From Kappaphycus alvarezii (lineage: Eukaryota > Rhodophyta > Florideophyceae > Gigartinales > Solieriaceae), in the NCBI GenBank assembly GCA_002205965.3, contig NADL03000073.1, forward strand, positions 310,001 through 374,000: DNA of 64,000 nt. The letters are read 5' to 3'. How positions within the stretch are numbered: the first letter of the stretch is position 1; each line of letters opens with the position of its first letter. A program made the translations under genes and the position numbers. This document shows, one piece after another, positions 12,102 through 22,596 of the stretch. Under the pieces are notes generated by a model that saw only the letters and a program-made list of their open reading frames with translations, made no database searches and was not told where the DNA came from.

Positions 12102-13010
12102 TCAAAGATCCAAGATCACGCGCTCTTTCTCGACGAGAATGCGAGGCGTTTTTTTGCGATCCAAAAGTCGCAGCACTAATTGAGGTACGTCTTCAAAGAC
12201 GTTTTTGAGCGGTTCCAGTGTGTCCTCTGATGCTGGAAGCCCTTTCCACCTAACGTGTACCTTGACCTCACCATCTTCATCTATAATCTTCATCAGTCGA
12301 GCTACAGGCATGCTAGTCTCCGATGACAGTACGTGTGGCATTATGGCAGCATTTTCCAACGAACTGTTAGTGGAAAACTTCAGCCGGGATCCATGTACTT
12401 CTTGCAGAGCACCATTGCTAAGGTCTTCCACCTGAAAGACGTAATCTGATAAAGCTTGTACTACCCGTTGTGGACCCTTCCAGCGGAGTGCCAGCTTCTT
12501 TCCAGCTGAAAAATCTTCTCTTGCTACTAAAACATAGTCAATAGTAGTAAAGCTTGGCAACTTCCCAGATGATGCGGCCTCTCGCGCATCAAGATGATTC
12601 TCACTAAGTGTCTTCTGTACCACAGGGTGTAGCTCAGAAACCTTCTGTTGTGAAGTCAAAATGTTCCATGAGCGTTCTTCTTGCAAAGCTGTCATCGTTG
12701 CAGTAGCCGCCGTGTCAGAACAAATGAATTTATTGATCTTTGGCGTAGGTTCCGATCCATTAAATGCATTCAATGGTGTCGCATTTCCTCGTTGCGGTGA
12801 CTGTGCGTTGTTTAGCTCACTCTGAATGAGAGGAGTAGGTCGGGCCGCTCGCCAGGCCTGAGTTGTAGCTCCGATAATACTGCACGAGATGTCCGAACCA
12901 GTTCCTTCCCGAGCCGATCTAGCGCCATTGCTCGAGGGTCAGTAGGGTAATGTAAAGTGGTGAGGGGTTTTTAGACCATTGGCAGCCAGACGCACTGTTT
13001 AGTTCTGGAA
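12102..13010 (-). pseudogene. Gypsy integrase C-terminus with chromodomain
   Basis: The largest intact piece is 223 codons (12773-12102). Upstream, in other frames at about 12800-12960, is 'ALDRLGKELVRTSRAVLSEL', the typical end of the gypsy integrase core, then 'LIQSELNNAQSPQRGNATPL'. Within the 223-codon ORF, residues about 76-130 are a GPY/F-like module ('GKKLALRWKGPQRVV', 'FQVEDLSNG'). Residues about 155-207 are a chromodomain with 'RLMKIIDEDGE', 'VRWKGL' and 'EDTLEPL'. In chromoviruses this domain is thought to guide insertion into heterochromatin. It is close to the element's 3' end, as expected. Confidence 0.8.
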
Positions 13011-13084
13011 ATGTGTCGGGCCGTCTGAAATTAGTCCCTTTGGTACTCGGATTGCAGCAGATCAGTCCACAATTGCTCTTGCTT

Positions 13085-13310
13085 TCAATCCAAGGACACA
13101 GTACAAATGCGGGTCTCCAAATAGGTAAAACTGTCCTCCCTCTAAAAAGACGTAGTGCTCATGACTGGTTTCAATCCCAAAGCGGCGCGGTAAAGTCATA
13201 TTATGTCTTCTACATTCCACAGGGCTATATAGGGAAAAAATTACACCGTCAGGCGTAGTAATAGTTTGGTAGACTAAGCAATGCATGCCTTTATGTTCTG
13301 AGTAATATGT
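13085..13310 (-). mobile_element. PIF-like transposase fragment inside the gypsy element
   Basis: About 226 bp are nearly the same as 26042-26266 (a PIF-like transposase), and similarity stops abruptly on both sides. On the minus strand it encodes 'MHCLVYQTITTPDG', 'SLYSPVECRRHNMTL' and 'LFGDPHLYCVLG', that is the segment between the first and second catalytic aspartates of a DDE_Tnp_4 transposase. The second aspartate (GDP) is present here. It lies between the RNase H and integrase C-terminal regions of the gypsy element, so it was inserted or captured after, or with, an integrase deletion. Confidence 0.75.
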
Positions 13311-13747
13311 TCGGGAAAGCGAATAACCACATGTAGCTGGAATGATCGTCCCTGAGCATTAGTACGTATTTGCTGCCATCTTGGCATGGCCTAAACTCAA
13401 TATAATCGAATTTTAATAGGTCATTAGGTTTGGTGCCGTGCAGAGACGGTCCGAATGGGCGAGCTACTCTTTTCCCTCAGACCGTTGACAGACAGTGAAT
13501 ACAAGAGCGCACAAAGGGCCGGATGTCCGATGTCACTGTTGACCAAAAGTATGATTGGCGCAAACTCCTGTCCGTAGAAGCGCGTCATCTGTGTCCACCA
13601 GCACAATTGTGAGCAATGACACATAAAGGAAGTTGTAAATCGTCACAGACGTCCGGGATCCAGATCGCAACAGCAGGGTTAGTCCACAGTCCGCTCTTTC
13701 TTCCAGATTTGGACGCCGGTCAGATGAATGAAGCTGATTCGCCGCAG

Positions 13748-14203
13748 TCATTTAGTGTGGTGACGGCCAGTTGACATGTATACAAGTGTAGTTGTAGAAC
13801 GATAATCGCACGGCCCATCGTAACACCTTACGCAAAGATGTTTGCGAAAGATCATGCACAACTGAGAGCGCATCAAAAATAAAGACCAAGTTTTTATGAT
13901 CAATTTGTAGGCAAAACCATCAGGTGTAGCGGCCAACCAATGCATACGATCTTTTGTAGCCATAGCAGCGTATTCATCTTTCTCCAGGACGGACCAACCC
14001 AGTTGCGTTGGGTTGAACCTACTGGAGACGAAACCGAGAGGTTCGCGAGACTGCTCAACATGGGGCTTTGGGAGATCAGATCGCGTGACTTGAGTCACAA
14101 TGCCAGACCATAATGTGTCGGAAGCATCTGTTGTATATATACACCAAAGTTTCTCGATATCACGATGCGCCAACTTAACAAGATTGGCAAGGGCTTTTTG
14201 CAA
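13748..14203 (-). pseudogene. Gypsy RNase H domain
   Basis: A 151-codon frame starts with the connection region ('QKALANLVKLAHRD'). It contains the first RNase H acidic motif 'YTTDASDTLWSGIVTQV' and then 'PLGFVSSRFNPTQLGWSVLE' with the conserved 'EKDEYAAM' glutamate helix. After 'AYKLIIKTW' the expected 'D' strand is replaced by a shifted frame. It follows the RT frame after a break, in the order expected for Ty3/gypsy. Downstream pieces at 13424-13751 probably represent the damaged N-terminal integrase zinc-binding region, without clear H/C spacing. Confidence 0.75.
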
Positions 14204-14355
14204 TGCAGTCCGATCAACAGATCCCCGGTCTAGAGCAGCAAGAGGTATGCGTCCAGCCGCTCGTTTGGTACGCTGTCCAGCGCATTTTAGACGCTTTATA
14301 AGAAAGCGTGCAGTAGATCAATGAGCGTAGTGAAATCCGGGATGCCGTTCTTGAG

Positions 14356-14994
14356 TCACTGCAAAGCACAAATAAATTGCTGCAACTGGGCGCTAGTTGT
14401 AGGCTCCTCCATGGAGAGGAGGCTATATAGGTGCCTTGGATCAAACCGAGTTCCATTTGATGAGACAATGCGGCCGCACCATCGGATAGATGTAACATAC
14501 AAAAGGCATTTGCCCGGGTGTAACTTGATGTTGTATTCGGAGCAAAACTTGAATAAATCCTGTATAGTCGACATTAGTTCCTTGACTTTTTTGGCATATA
14601 CTAGCATATAATCAAGCCAGTAAAGAAGATTAGGCCGAACTGATGATGGTAGGATGCAAGCGAGGAATGATTGGAGGTACGTAACCGCATTTGTAGTCCC
14701 ATGTAACACACGGGTGGAGGTGTAAATTCCGTCAGGTGTAATGAATGATTGGCCTTCTTGAGAGGACTCGTCAAGAGGAGACTGCCAGTATTCGTGCGAT
14801 AGATCAAACGTCGCATACACATTGGAGCCAGCAAGTTTAATGACTTCGTCTTCCAAATTTGGCATCGGGTATTGGTGACGGATGGTGTACTTATTGACGG
14901 GACGGAGCTCGACCGTGAAGCGGAACTGTGCGGGTCCTGGCCTCGGGACAATCAAAGGAGCGCTGGCCCACGCTGATTGGGTTGGATCAGACAA
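14356..14994 (-). pseudogene. Gypsy reverse transcriptase with lost catalytic aspartate
   Basis: A 212-codon frame carries RT motifs in order: 'PLIVPRPGPAQFRFTVELR' (motif 1), 'VYATFDLSHEYWQSPLDE' with the first catalytic aspartate, 'SFITPDGIYTSTRVLHGTTN', then 'LLYWLDYMLVYAKKV' where the family has [FW]xDD. The second aspartate of the active pair is tyrosine (codon tat, 14608-14619). 'IKLHPGKC' and 'WCGRIVS' follow. The frame is otherwise long and well conserved, so the loss of activity is recent or the point change is an error. It lies between protease and RNase H. Confidence 0.85.
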
Positions 14995-15006
14995 TAAAAC
15001 AGCTAA

Positions 15007-15860
15007 CTAGATCCGCTGCAAAATGCTGCAAGAAGTCCTTTTGATCTTGTGATAGTTCCGAAGCCGTACGCGTGTGGGGCGAGCGTTGGGGACAAATTCG
15101 ATCTTCAGAGGCTTGACTTGAGCCGGAGCGCCTGCAGAGAGACCGACGCGGAATATTTCTATGTTATCGTTGGTTATTTGCTGTAGCTTCTTGAAATCTG
15201 TCTCTTCCATCCCATTTTTCCATGCGTTTTCAACGAGCGCTGCGGTAGCGCAACGTACCTCTTGGTGTTGATATTCATCTATAAGGTCAATGAGGGAGGG
15301 GTCCGGAAAAGGATCGTGGTCGGTGCGTGCTTTGTGGTAGTCTACGCGCGGTCGGGAACGAGACAGAGGCTTATCCTCCAAGCAGTTTTCATCCACAAGT
15401 TTGTTTAGCCGGGCAATAATCATGCGGCTGACGCTACCTGAACGGCTGGAAGTAGTAGGGTTTCCCACTGCTGAGCAGTCAGCCCCATCCAGTGCGGCAC
15501 GGTTGGCTTCCAAAAGGGTCTTGGTGTCGACTTTTAAGTGACATAAGACAGGTAGGCCAATCGGTAAATTATCGCAAGAGAGTTCATCATCTGCCACCAA
15601 GTACATGACATTCACGAGCGCCACTTGCCGGACTGCGGGATGAAGGACAGTACGCGGGGCAGTTTAAGAACGAGATAACCTAAAATACTCTGCACGGTCA
15701 CTAGAACGGAGGGCAGTTTGTAGGCGTACCGGTTCAATTGCAATGAGCTCGCCGATGCCTCTAAGTGCAGCGGCCTCGGAAAGCTTGGGAGAGACAATGC
15801 TGTCGTCGCTTCCATCGTCGCAGCAACCTGTAGACTTTTAAGATGCGCGGACATCAGAAA
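15007..15860 (-). pseudogene. Gypsy aspartic protease and pre-RT linker
   Basis: At about 15830-15700 the minus strand reads 'CCDDGSDDSIVSPKLSEAAA', a retropepsin-like active-site strand with D-G-S in place of D-T/S-G. The 205-codon frame 15624-15007 continues with 'VMYLVADDELSCDNLPIGLP' and 'VLCHLKVDTKTLLEANRAAL', the end of the protease fold. It then continues with the linker leading to RT ('QVKPLKIEFVPNARPTRVR'). The two pieces are in different frames. This protease type and its linker are familiar from oomycete-type gypsy elements. Confidence 0.7.
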
Positions 15861-16017
15861 CTGTCATCCGGCATGACGGGTTGTTGTTGAGGTCTCCAAG
15901 GCGGCCAGTTGTACCAGCAGCCTGTCCTTTCTACTTATCTTTTTTGTTTTTAGCGTTGGTTTGTGACCAGGTAGATCTATATGGCCCATCTTTTGCCTTC
16001 TCAGCTGCCAGGGCAGC

Positions 16018-16299
16018 TCACAGCTTCGGTTTCTCCTCCGCAGGACATTCCTCACAGTCCTCCAGCTCGTGCCTGATGTATTTAGACCTACATAGTGGAT
16101 GTAAGCAAAACGGTTTCCCTTTTGGCTTTTTGTCCCGTCTGTCCGACTTCGAGTCCGATTTATTGTTTACGCTAGAGCTCGGCGCCTTGCTACCACCACG
16201 GTTATTATTATTGCAGTCGTTAGAGTGCTTTTGTTGCTTCGGCGGTGGGCCGATGTCAATGAGTTGGAAGGCCTCGGAAATCTCAGATGAGTGCTTCAT
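16018..16299 (-). pseudogene. Gypsy gag C-terminal fragment
   Basis: A 93-codon frame is rich in K, S, N and P ('NNNNRGGSKAPSSSVNNK') and ends 'FCLHPLCRSKYIRHELEDC'. It resembles the nucleocapsid end of gag with a C/H-rich knuckle just before the protease. Gag sequences further 5' (to about 16520) are broken into short frames. Confidence 0.5.
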
Positions 16300-16930
16300 G
16301 AAACCACCGAAGTCCTTGTTAAGGTCTGAGTGAGAGAATTAAAGGTTAGATTGGAGTCGGGACTGGAGTGAGGCTGGGCGGACAGCCGAAAGAGCATGTT
16401 GAACGGCGATCTTCTGGTTATCCTTGATGATCCAACGGACTCCGTTACGACGTAGGTTGGTGCGGTAGGAGACGAACAGATTCTCCATACGCGACTGGCC
16501 GTTCCTGTCATACATGTCAATTCGTAGTTCGGACTTAATGAGTTAGCTAAAAAAAAAGCACCTAAGGTTTAATCTGACTTCTTTGTCGTCTCTGCACTAT
16601 CTACTGACCTTCTGTCTTGTTGCATGTCTAACTCCCGTCGTCTCTGCACTACCTACTTTGGTTGGTTTTGCGGCCAGTCGTCGTTCTTCATCCCCGCACC
16701 ACAGAACAAAGTCCATTTTGCGATCCGACTACTCGTTGCCACGCGCCTCGTCTCTGCTTCACATACCTCTGTTTGTCTCAAAGCCCCAGTCTAGTTTCAA
16801 CAGTAAGTCCAAATATCCTCGAAACCTCTCGCTTCCTTGTATCTTTCACGCTTCTTCCTCAACCTTCGCCTAGCCTCGCAACGTACTGCCTCCAGTGGTC
16901 ATCTGCCGCTCCGTCTTCCTTCGAGGAATC

Positions 16931-17359
16931 ATGATCAATCCAGACGAGCTTGTTGTCCGCCGTATCAATTTCACTTCCCAGGACGACTCATTTGACCCTG
17001 GTCAAGCCCCGTCTCGATCCAAGAAATCGGAGCTTCGCCCGAAGTGCCATTTTATCGATGACTCCGCTCGTGAATCTGACCGTGAAGGCGGTGATATAAC
17101 CTCCTTTGCAACCACTCCTCACGTCGTTTCACTACCTCCTCACTCTCACAAGAAGATTATTTCTCCCAAGAAGAAGGATTTTCGTCAACCCATCTTGGCA
17201 TTGGGTACAAAGAAAAGGCCCGAAATCGGGAACAACTCCAATAATCCAGTCAAGCTCCGCTCAAATCCTTTCCCCGCCTCTGCAAGTCTTGTGTCGAAAC
17301 CAAAGGGTCAGGACAAACCGGTTACAAACGTAGGTGCCCATTTCAAGTTACTTACTTGA
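16931..17359 (+). CDS. Basic N-terminal ORF of the copia element, unrecognised
   Basis: A 143-codon frame begins at ATG 16931 ('MINPDELVVRRINFTSQDD') and is rich in K, R, S and P ('PPHSHKKIISPKKKDFRQP'). It is followed by a proline-rich stretch at 17365-17450 with repeated APPTPP-like units, and then by the gag core from about 17850. Most copia gags start close to the UBN2 core, so this extra 300 codons of basic and proline-rich sequence may be a family-specific gag N-terminus or an unrelated ORF. I do not recognise it. Confidence 0.4.
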   Translation: MINPDELVVRRINFTSQDDSFDPGQAPSRSKKSELRPKCHFIDDSARESDREGGDITSFATTPHVVSLPPHSHKKIISPKKKDFRQPILALGTKKRPEIGNNSNNPVKLRSNPFPASASLVSKPKGQDKPVTNVGAHFKLLT

Positions 17360-17849
17360 TCTCTCCTACTCCAGCACCTCCGCCACCTCCGACACTTCCG
17401 GCACCTCAGGCACCTCCGACACCTCCAGCTCCTGCCCCAGTCACTCTCACTCAGTTTCCTTTATCACCTACTGTTACAATTCATCCTGTTGACCCTCCAG
17501 CGTTAAGAATCCCGACTCTGCTTACTGTCGAACTTCTCTCTCCGGCTCCACTTCTTTCGTCCACTGTGCCTTCTTCTTCCACCTCCTGTGGCACCAAAAA
17601 TAACCTCTGTTTCGTAACCCAAGTCTTATTTTCCGACCTGGGATCTCTTTCCGCTTAAAGGATCGGGTCCGAAGCAACTTGCTCAGCACAGAGGTGGTAG
17701 GAAGTGCCGCAACAGATCTGAGCGGAAGTCGGCTATTATTCCTTGTCACTTTATCCGCTTCTTCCAAACTAGAGACGTCCTCAACACACATATTGACCAC
17801 AAACACAAAAGTAAAATTTTGATTCACTCTGTCCCATTACACTCATCAC

Positions 17850-18630
17850 GGATTCCTTTGCTGGACCTAGTATTGATAATCTCGAGAAGCTCCGCGATGG
17901 TAACTTTCTCATTTGGAAAGCTCGAATTCAACTCATCCTATCTCTCAGGGAGGTTGACAATCATCTTACACTCGATCCACCGGTAGCATCTTCGTCAACT
18001 CACTCCGCATGGCAAAAGGCAGATGCCAAGGCAAGAGCCATCATTGGATTCACACTTTCAGATGCTCACCTTGAGCAAGTTCAACATGCCAATACGGCCA
18101 AACAAATGTGTAAATTCATTTGTGATATTTTCGAAAAGCACACTCTGCTAAACAAGCTCGCCGCAAGACGTCGCTTCTATACCACACAGATGCACCCAAA
18201 TGAGAAAGTTCTACTATTTGCTGCCCGTATTCTTCGACTTGCGGCCACCGTAAAATCCATCTCCGTGTATGTCGAGGACAGCGAAATGGCCATAGCCTTC
18301 CTCAATGGCTTGCCCGATCACTGTGACAGCCTTATATTAGCCCTTGATGCTGCCAATATCGAAGATAAAAAGCTTTCGTTGCAATTTTTACAGAACATAT
18401 GTCTCCAAGAAGAGCAGCGCCATGCTCAGCGGGATCAAGACGCACTCAAAGTCTCTGAGACGGCTGCACTCATGGGAAACCAGTCTTCAAAGCCTCGAAC
18501 AGGAACTTCCGCAGAAATTTGCATACACTGTCAAGTGTGTAATGAAAAACGTATTACACGTTCCAGACCTTCGCTACCAACTGCTCTCCGTATCCGTCAT
18601 GGCAAATCTTGGAATTGGAACGCGCTTTAA
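17850..18630 (+). pseudogene. Copia gag (UBN2-like)
   Basis: The frame reads 'IDNLEKLRDGNFLIWKARIQ', the F..W...i core of Ty1/copia gag. It continues through 'RAIIGFTLSDAHLEQVQHAN', 'LLNKLAARRRFYTTQMHPNE' and 'FLNGLPDHCDSLILALD'. It ends at 'ICIHCQVCNEK', which looks like the first half of a CCHC zinc knuckle. The next recognisable residues ('KNVLHVPDLRYQLLSV', 18550 on) belong to the end of the protease/pre-integrase segment, so the knuckle and most of the protease are missing. Confidence 0.8.
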
Positions 18631-19640
18631 TAATTATACAGTCACCCTTGTTCGTCATTCGGACTCCACTCTTGCGCGGGTACGCTCACTAATGGCCTAT
18701 ACTCCTTGAATGTCACCAAGTCTGCACTAAAGCCACTGACGGGATCCCAAGTTTCCTTCGCATGCCCAATTTAAATCTGGCACCAGAAACTGGCACACGT
18801 ACATGCTCCCGGAACCAAATCAATGATCAGAAGCGGTGTCGTGAAAGGTGTAAAACTTTCACAAGGAAACGAGGAAGATGATGTCCGCGTCGGCTGCATA
18901 CTTGGTAAATCCCACTGTGCCCCAATCCGAAGAAAAGACAAAGGGGTTCGGCAAAACCTCTAGAACTGGTTCATTCTGATGTCTTGAGACCGGTTGAACT
19001 CCTTCTCTGGGAGGGGCTAGGTATTTTGTATCATTCATCGACGACTACTGCAAGTGTGCACGGTTGTGTATCCTATGAGCCACAAGTCAAAGGTAATAGA
19101 TTACTTCGAAGACTGCAAAGCCTTTGCGAAGAAACACATTAGCCTGTCTCTGAAATATCTCCAAGTCCATGAGTTTCCTGAAATGAAAACTCCATTCGAT
19201 GAAATAAGCTTCTCATTAAGGCTTTACGGTCTGACAATGGCGGAGAGTACCTCTCAACCGAGTTCAAGAACTTCCTAAAGGAGAACGGCATACAACATCA
19301 GCTCACTGTGGCTCACACCCCCAGCAAAACGGGACTGCAGAACGGATGAATCGAACCCTTCTCAATCTGTCCGTTCGATGTTACACCACAAGGGTCTTCC
19401 AAAGCATTTCTGGGCTGAAGACTTTCCACGGCTTCTATGTTCTGAATCACGTTACTTCAAGCTCTTTGCCAGAGAACAACACTCCTTACTACCGCTGGAA
19501 TTGCATTGCCCCTGACATATCTCACATGCGGGTATTTGGTGCACAATGCTGGTATGTCATGCCAAAGAACAAACTCAAGACGTTGGATATCAGATATCGT
19601 GAAGTCCTTATGATAGGGTACTCCTCTCAGAGCAATTGAT
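18545..19640 (+). pseudogene. Copia integrase region
   Basis: Pieces in three frames follow each other: 'VLHVPDLRYQLLSVSVMANL' (18550), 'LVHSDVLRPVELL' (about 18965, the first integrase D), 'ALRSDNGGEYLSTEFKNFLK' (about 19224, second D) and 'ENGIQHQLTVAHTP' with the expected third acidic residue region in 'GLQNG-IEPFSI'. Then come 'NNTPYYRWN' and 'MRVFGAQCWYVMPKNKLKTL', the usual integrase C-terminal segment. Multiple single-base frame changes make it non-functional as written. Confidence 0.8.
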
Positions 19641-19999
19641 ATAATCTGTGGGATATTGGCTCAAAAAGAATGGTAATATTCAGTTATGTAATTTTCAATG
19701 AAACCGTAACTTGTCCAAAGCCTCAAATCACCTGTGAGCTACCGAATGGAGATCATGGCCAAAACATTTCCACCGATGAATATAACTTTCCTGCTAAGAG
19801 TTTTTCGAAGTACGGAATTCCGCTGATGAAGAAGAAGATTCTGAAGAGTCCACTGCCGGTGAAGAAAATCCACTCTCATCTGAAGAAGACCATTCAGTAG
19901 CTCCTCGTCGTTCCTCTCGGTCTCAAAGAAGCACACCCGCTGGTGTCCTTCCAGCTCTTCTACAAAATTGTAACTTTTCTCAGAAACTGCACTGCTCTC

Positions 20000-20700
20000 A
20001 GCAGGTGTTCCTGCAACATACGAAGAAGCTACTTCTGCAGAAAACATTAATTTTTGGATGCAAGGGATCAAAAAGGAAGAAGACTCTATCCGTGAGAACA
20101 GAACCTTCTATCTCGTTCACAGAAACCAGGAATGCACGTGATTCCATGTCGCTACGTTTTAATCATATCAAACCCGACGTCGGTCCTAAGGTTAGAATCG
20201 TCGCTAAAAGATTCAGACAGTTCCCGGACTAGAGTACACAGACACATATTCTCCGTCGTTTTATTGCTGTTGTACGAATGTTCCTCTGAATGTTCCTCTG
20301 CTTGACAAATCTGTTAGATCTGGAATGCGATCAGATGGACGTAGTAGCCGCGTTTCTGAACGGTGCCTTGGACGAAGAAATATTCATGGACTCCCAGCTG
20401 GTTCCGAGATCCAAACAAGCCCAACCTCATCTGTCGACTTCTGAAGGCCCTGTATGGATTAAAGCAGGCTCCTCGCCAATGGTATGCAAAAATAGATGCA
20501 TTTGTGACTTTGCAAATCAACTTTTCAGCAACTCACACACCATATCTTAATATCTATCGCAAGGAGACTATTTTCTGCATGATAATACTACATGTTGATG
20601 ATCTCCTCATTTCAGGCATCAGTCGACATATGTTCAACAATATCAAGGCAGAACTGAAGAGAGATTCAAGATGAAAACTTAGGTCCTGTCCAGGAATTCC
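20000..20700 (+). pseudogene. Copia reverse transcriptase
   Basis: The RVT_2 domain begins with 'FNHIKPDVGPKVRIVAKRFR' (20160), then 'LECDQMDVVAAFLNGALDEE' with the first catalytic aspartate. In another frame 'LKALYGLKQAPRQWYAKIDA' and 'IILHVDDLLISG' follow, with the catalytic pair at 20591-20602 intact (HVDD, a variant of YVDD). Frameshifts lie before and after 20360. Confidence 0.85.
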
Positions 20701-20779
20701 TTGGTAATCAGTGTATCGAAACCGCTCTGAGAGAACTCCGACTTCTTTCGCAATCGATACACAGACAGAAAAGATCTTG

Positions 20780-21545
20780 GAAAGGTTCCAAATGGCTGAC
20801 TCAAAACCTGTCGATACTCCAATGTCCAAAGCAATTCCAACAAGGACGGAACTAATGATCAAGAACTTCCTTCATCAGTACCATATCGCTCTAATAGGCA
20901 ATCTCATGTACTTGATGATCTGCACTCGTCCAGATTGGATTTCCTGTAGAAAGCTGTCGTATTTCTGCGAAAAACCGATGGTCACTCACTAGGGGGCTTT
21001 CAAACGTATGTATCGCTACTTGAACGGATCTAAAACTCTTGTAATTCGTTACGGTCCGTCTTCATCTCACAGCATCACTGGATTCAGTGACTCTGACTGG
21101 GCTGGCTGCCACTCTACTCGCAAGTCTACCGAAAGGTTTGTGTTCATGATGTCTGGTGGACCTATCTCATGGCGCTCCAAGAAGCAAGGAAGTGTCGCGC
21201 TGTCGTCCTGCGAAGCAGAGTACGTATCTCTGTGCACAGCCTCTATAGAATTTATTTGGTTGTCAAACCTTCTCTGCAGTTTGATGAATGAGAAATGCCC
21301 TACTCTATTAGGATATCAATTGACAACTCAGGTGCAATTAGCTCGTCCCAGAACGAATCAGTCAACGAACAGAACAAGCACATTGATATTCGGTATCATT
21401 TAGTTCGTTAAGCTGTGTCGTCCAAAAGATCTATGTTACTCACTGTCGAACCGAAGACCAAGTCTCTGACCTTCTAACGAAACCTTTGCTGCGAGTCAAG
21501 TTTGTGAAGTTTCGAAGTAAGTTGGGCATTTTTCCTTCTGGTATT
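20780..21545 (+). pseudogene. Copia RNase H and 3' coding end
   Basis: 'SKPVDTPMSKA' and 'LIGNLMYLMICTRPDWI' link RT to RNase H. The RNase H region then shows 'ITGFSDSDWAGCHSTRKST', 'ISWRSKKQGSVALSSCEAEY' and 'SIEFIWLSNLL', with the conserved aspartates and glutamate visible. The last recognisable coding motif is 'NKHIDIRYHLVR' and 'DLLTKPLLRVKFVKFRSKLG', the typical copia C-terminus, ending near 21545. Confidence 0.85.
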
Positions 21546-21746
21546 TAAAGTTAGTATTTTATTGTTTTCAGATCGAGGGGGCGCTGCTGAGGTAGGGTTC
21601 TAGTTTGAGGGTGCATATTAGTGTAATTTCACTTCTTTATCTTTTCCTGACAGCTGACATCTCGCAAAGAGGCTTAAAGTTTTACTGTACTTTAACGTTC
21701 AGCCTAGAACTTGATAGTTATGTTTATGCACTGTAAAGTGCTGTAA

Positions 21747-21779
21747 GCTTGAGCTGATCTACTTAAGATCAGCTCAAGC
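21747..21779. promoter_or_regulatory. Perfect 14-bp inverted repeat in the copia U3
   Basis: gcttgagctgatct, a 5-base spacer actta, then the exact reverse complement agatcagctcaagc. It lies about 95 bp upstream of the TATA box. It could be a dimeric transcription-factor site of the LTR promoter or a transcribed hairpin. The symmetry is perfect in an element whose coding part is decayed. Confidence 0.8.
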
Positions 21780-21870
21780 AATTTTAGGGTTAGAAACTCA
21801 CCGTCGTCTACATGTCTTCTGGAAACTTCGTTCGATCAACAGAAGGCATCAGTCGACTCACCTTGAAGTC

Positions 21871-21878
21871 TATATAAG
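21871..21878 (+). promoter_or_regulatory. TATA box of the copia LTR
   Basis: tatataag followed about 30 bp downstream by a pyrimidine-rich stretch (ccatcttctacctgag). Position within the LTR fits a U3/R promoter. No other strong TATA element is as well placed in the region. Confidence 0.5.
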
Positions 21879-22596
21879 CACCGGTCTCTCTCCATCTTCT
21901 ACCTGAGTAAAGTTCCCCACACATTCTCCTCTCTTATCTCTCCTCCTTGGTCCCTCGCTCTTTCTACCCTTCTCTCTCTCTCCTGCTCTCTCGCTCTCCC
22001 CCTCATTCCTGTCTGGCTCGCTCGCTCCTTTTCTCTCGTTCTGTCCATCACTTTCAGTGCCTTTTCCATTTCAAGGAGCGCAATTTTCTGTACTTTTCTA
22101 GTAATTTGCTCTTTGAGTTCTGCAGTTGAGCTGTCGATTGAAAACTTGTCGATCCAGCTACGTATTTGCTACCCCACACTATTGTTTCTGAGCAGCAACC
22201 CTGACTTCGCAGTTCTGTTCGTTCCGCTCCAAGCCTAACCATCTCCGTTATTTCTTAGTGCTTTCTTTATGAATGTAGCATAGCTTTTGTCCTCTCCAGT
22301 TCTTTTTTGGTTCCTTGAGGCATTTTTTGCTCAACAAGAGAGCGGTCTTTGTGGTCTACACTTCTCAGAGGTTGTCTAATTTTTTTGGGCGTCGATTCCC
22401 TGCACTAATTTCCTTTGCGTCCTGCTTGATGGCTGGCCTGAAGATTTCACTTTAGGGAGCGTAGTTCTTTCCCCATTATTGTGTCGGCATACCCTTTTGG
22501 AGTGGATTTGGGTTATCTGGAAAACCATGGGAAAGATCGGATATATCTTTCAAGAGTAAGGCACCCAAACCTTTTCCCCCTAATTTTGTTGAAATG

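Larger units (their letters stand above)
12102..16520 (-). mobile_element. Chromodomain Ty3/gypsy retrotransposon, decayed
   Basis: Reading leftward, the domains appear in gypsy order: zinc-knuckle-like gag end, aspartic protease, reverse transcriptase, RNase H, integrase C-terminal part and chromodomain. The order RT-RNase H-integrase-chromodomain defines a chromovirus-type gypsy element. The reading frame is broken several times. The RT active site is mutated, and a fragment of PIF-like transposase interrupts the integrase region. No LTR pair could be shown. On its right side it meets the copia element's 5' region at about 16.5-16.9 kb with no recognisable gene between. Confidence 0.85.
16931..22300 (+). 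mobile_element. Ty1/copia retrotransposon, decayed
   Basis: In copia order the plus strand carries gag (UBN2 type), pre-integrase and integrase, reverse transcriptase, RNase H, then a purine tract and a 3' LTR with a TATA box. Frames change repeatedly. The zinc knuckle and protease are deleted. A matching 5' LTR was not found upstream of 16931, so the element is 5'-truncated or its 5' LTR has diverged. Confidence 0.85.
21575..22300 (+). repeat. Copia 3' LTR with purine tract
   Basis: Directly after the coding end a purine-rich tract (gatcgaggggg) precedes a TG start (tgctgaggtagg), as at the U3 border of retrotransposons. The segment then contains a strong hairpin (21747-21779), a TATA box (21871-21878) and a pyrimidine-rich ct repeat (about 21925-22040) typical of a transcript leader. 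The right end is not fixed because the 5' copy is missing. Confidence 0.5.

Noticed and set aside
13013..13258. Plus-strand ORF of 81 codons within the gypsy element
   Set aside because: It is the complement of the PIF-like transposase fragment; the same mirror ORF appears at 25989-26213.
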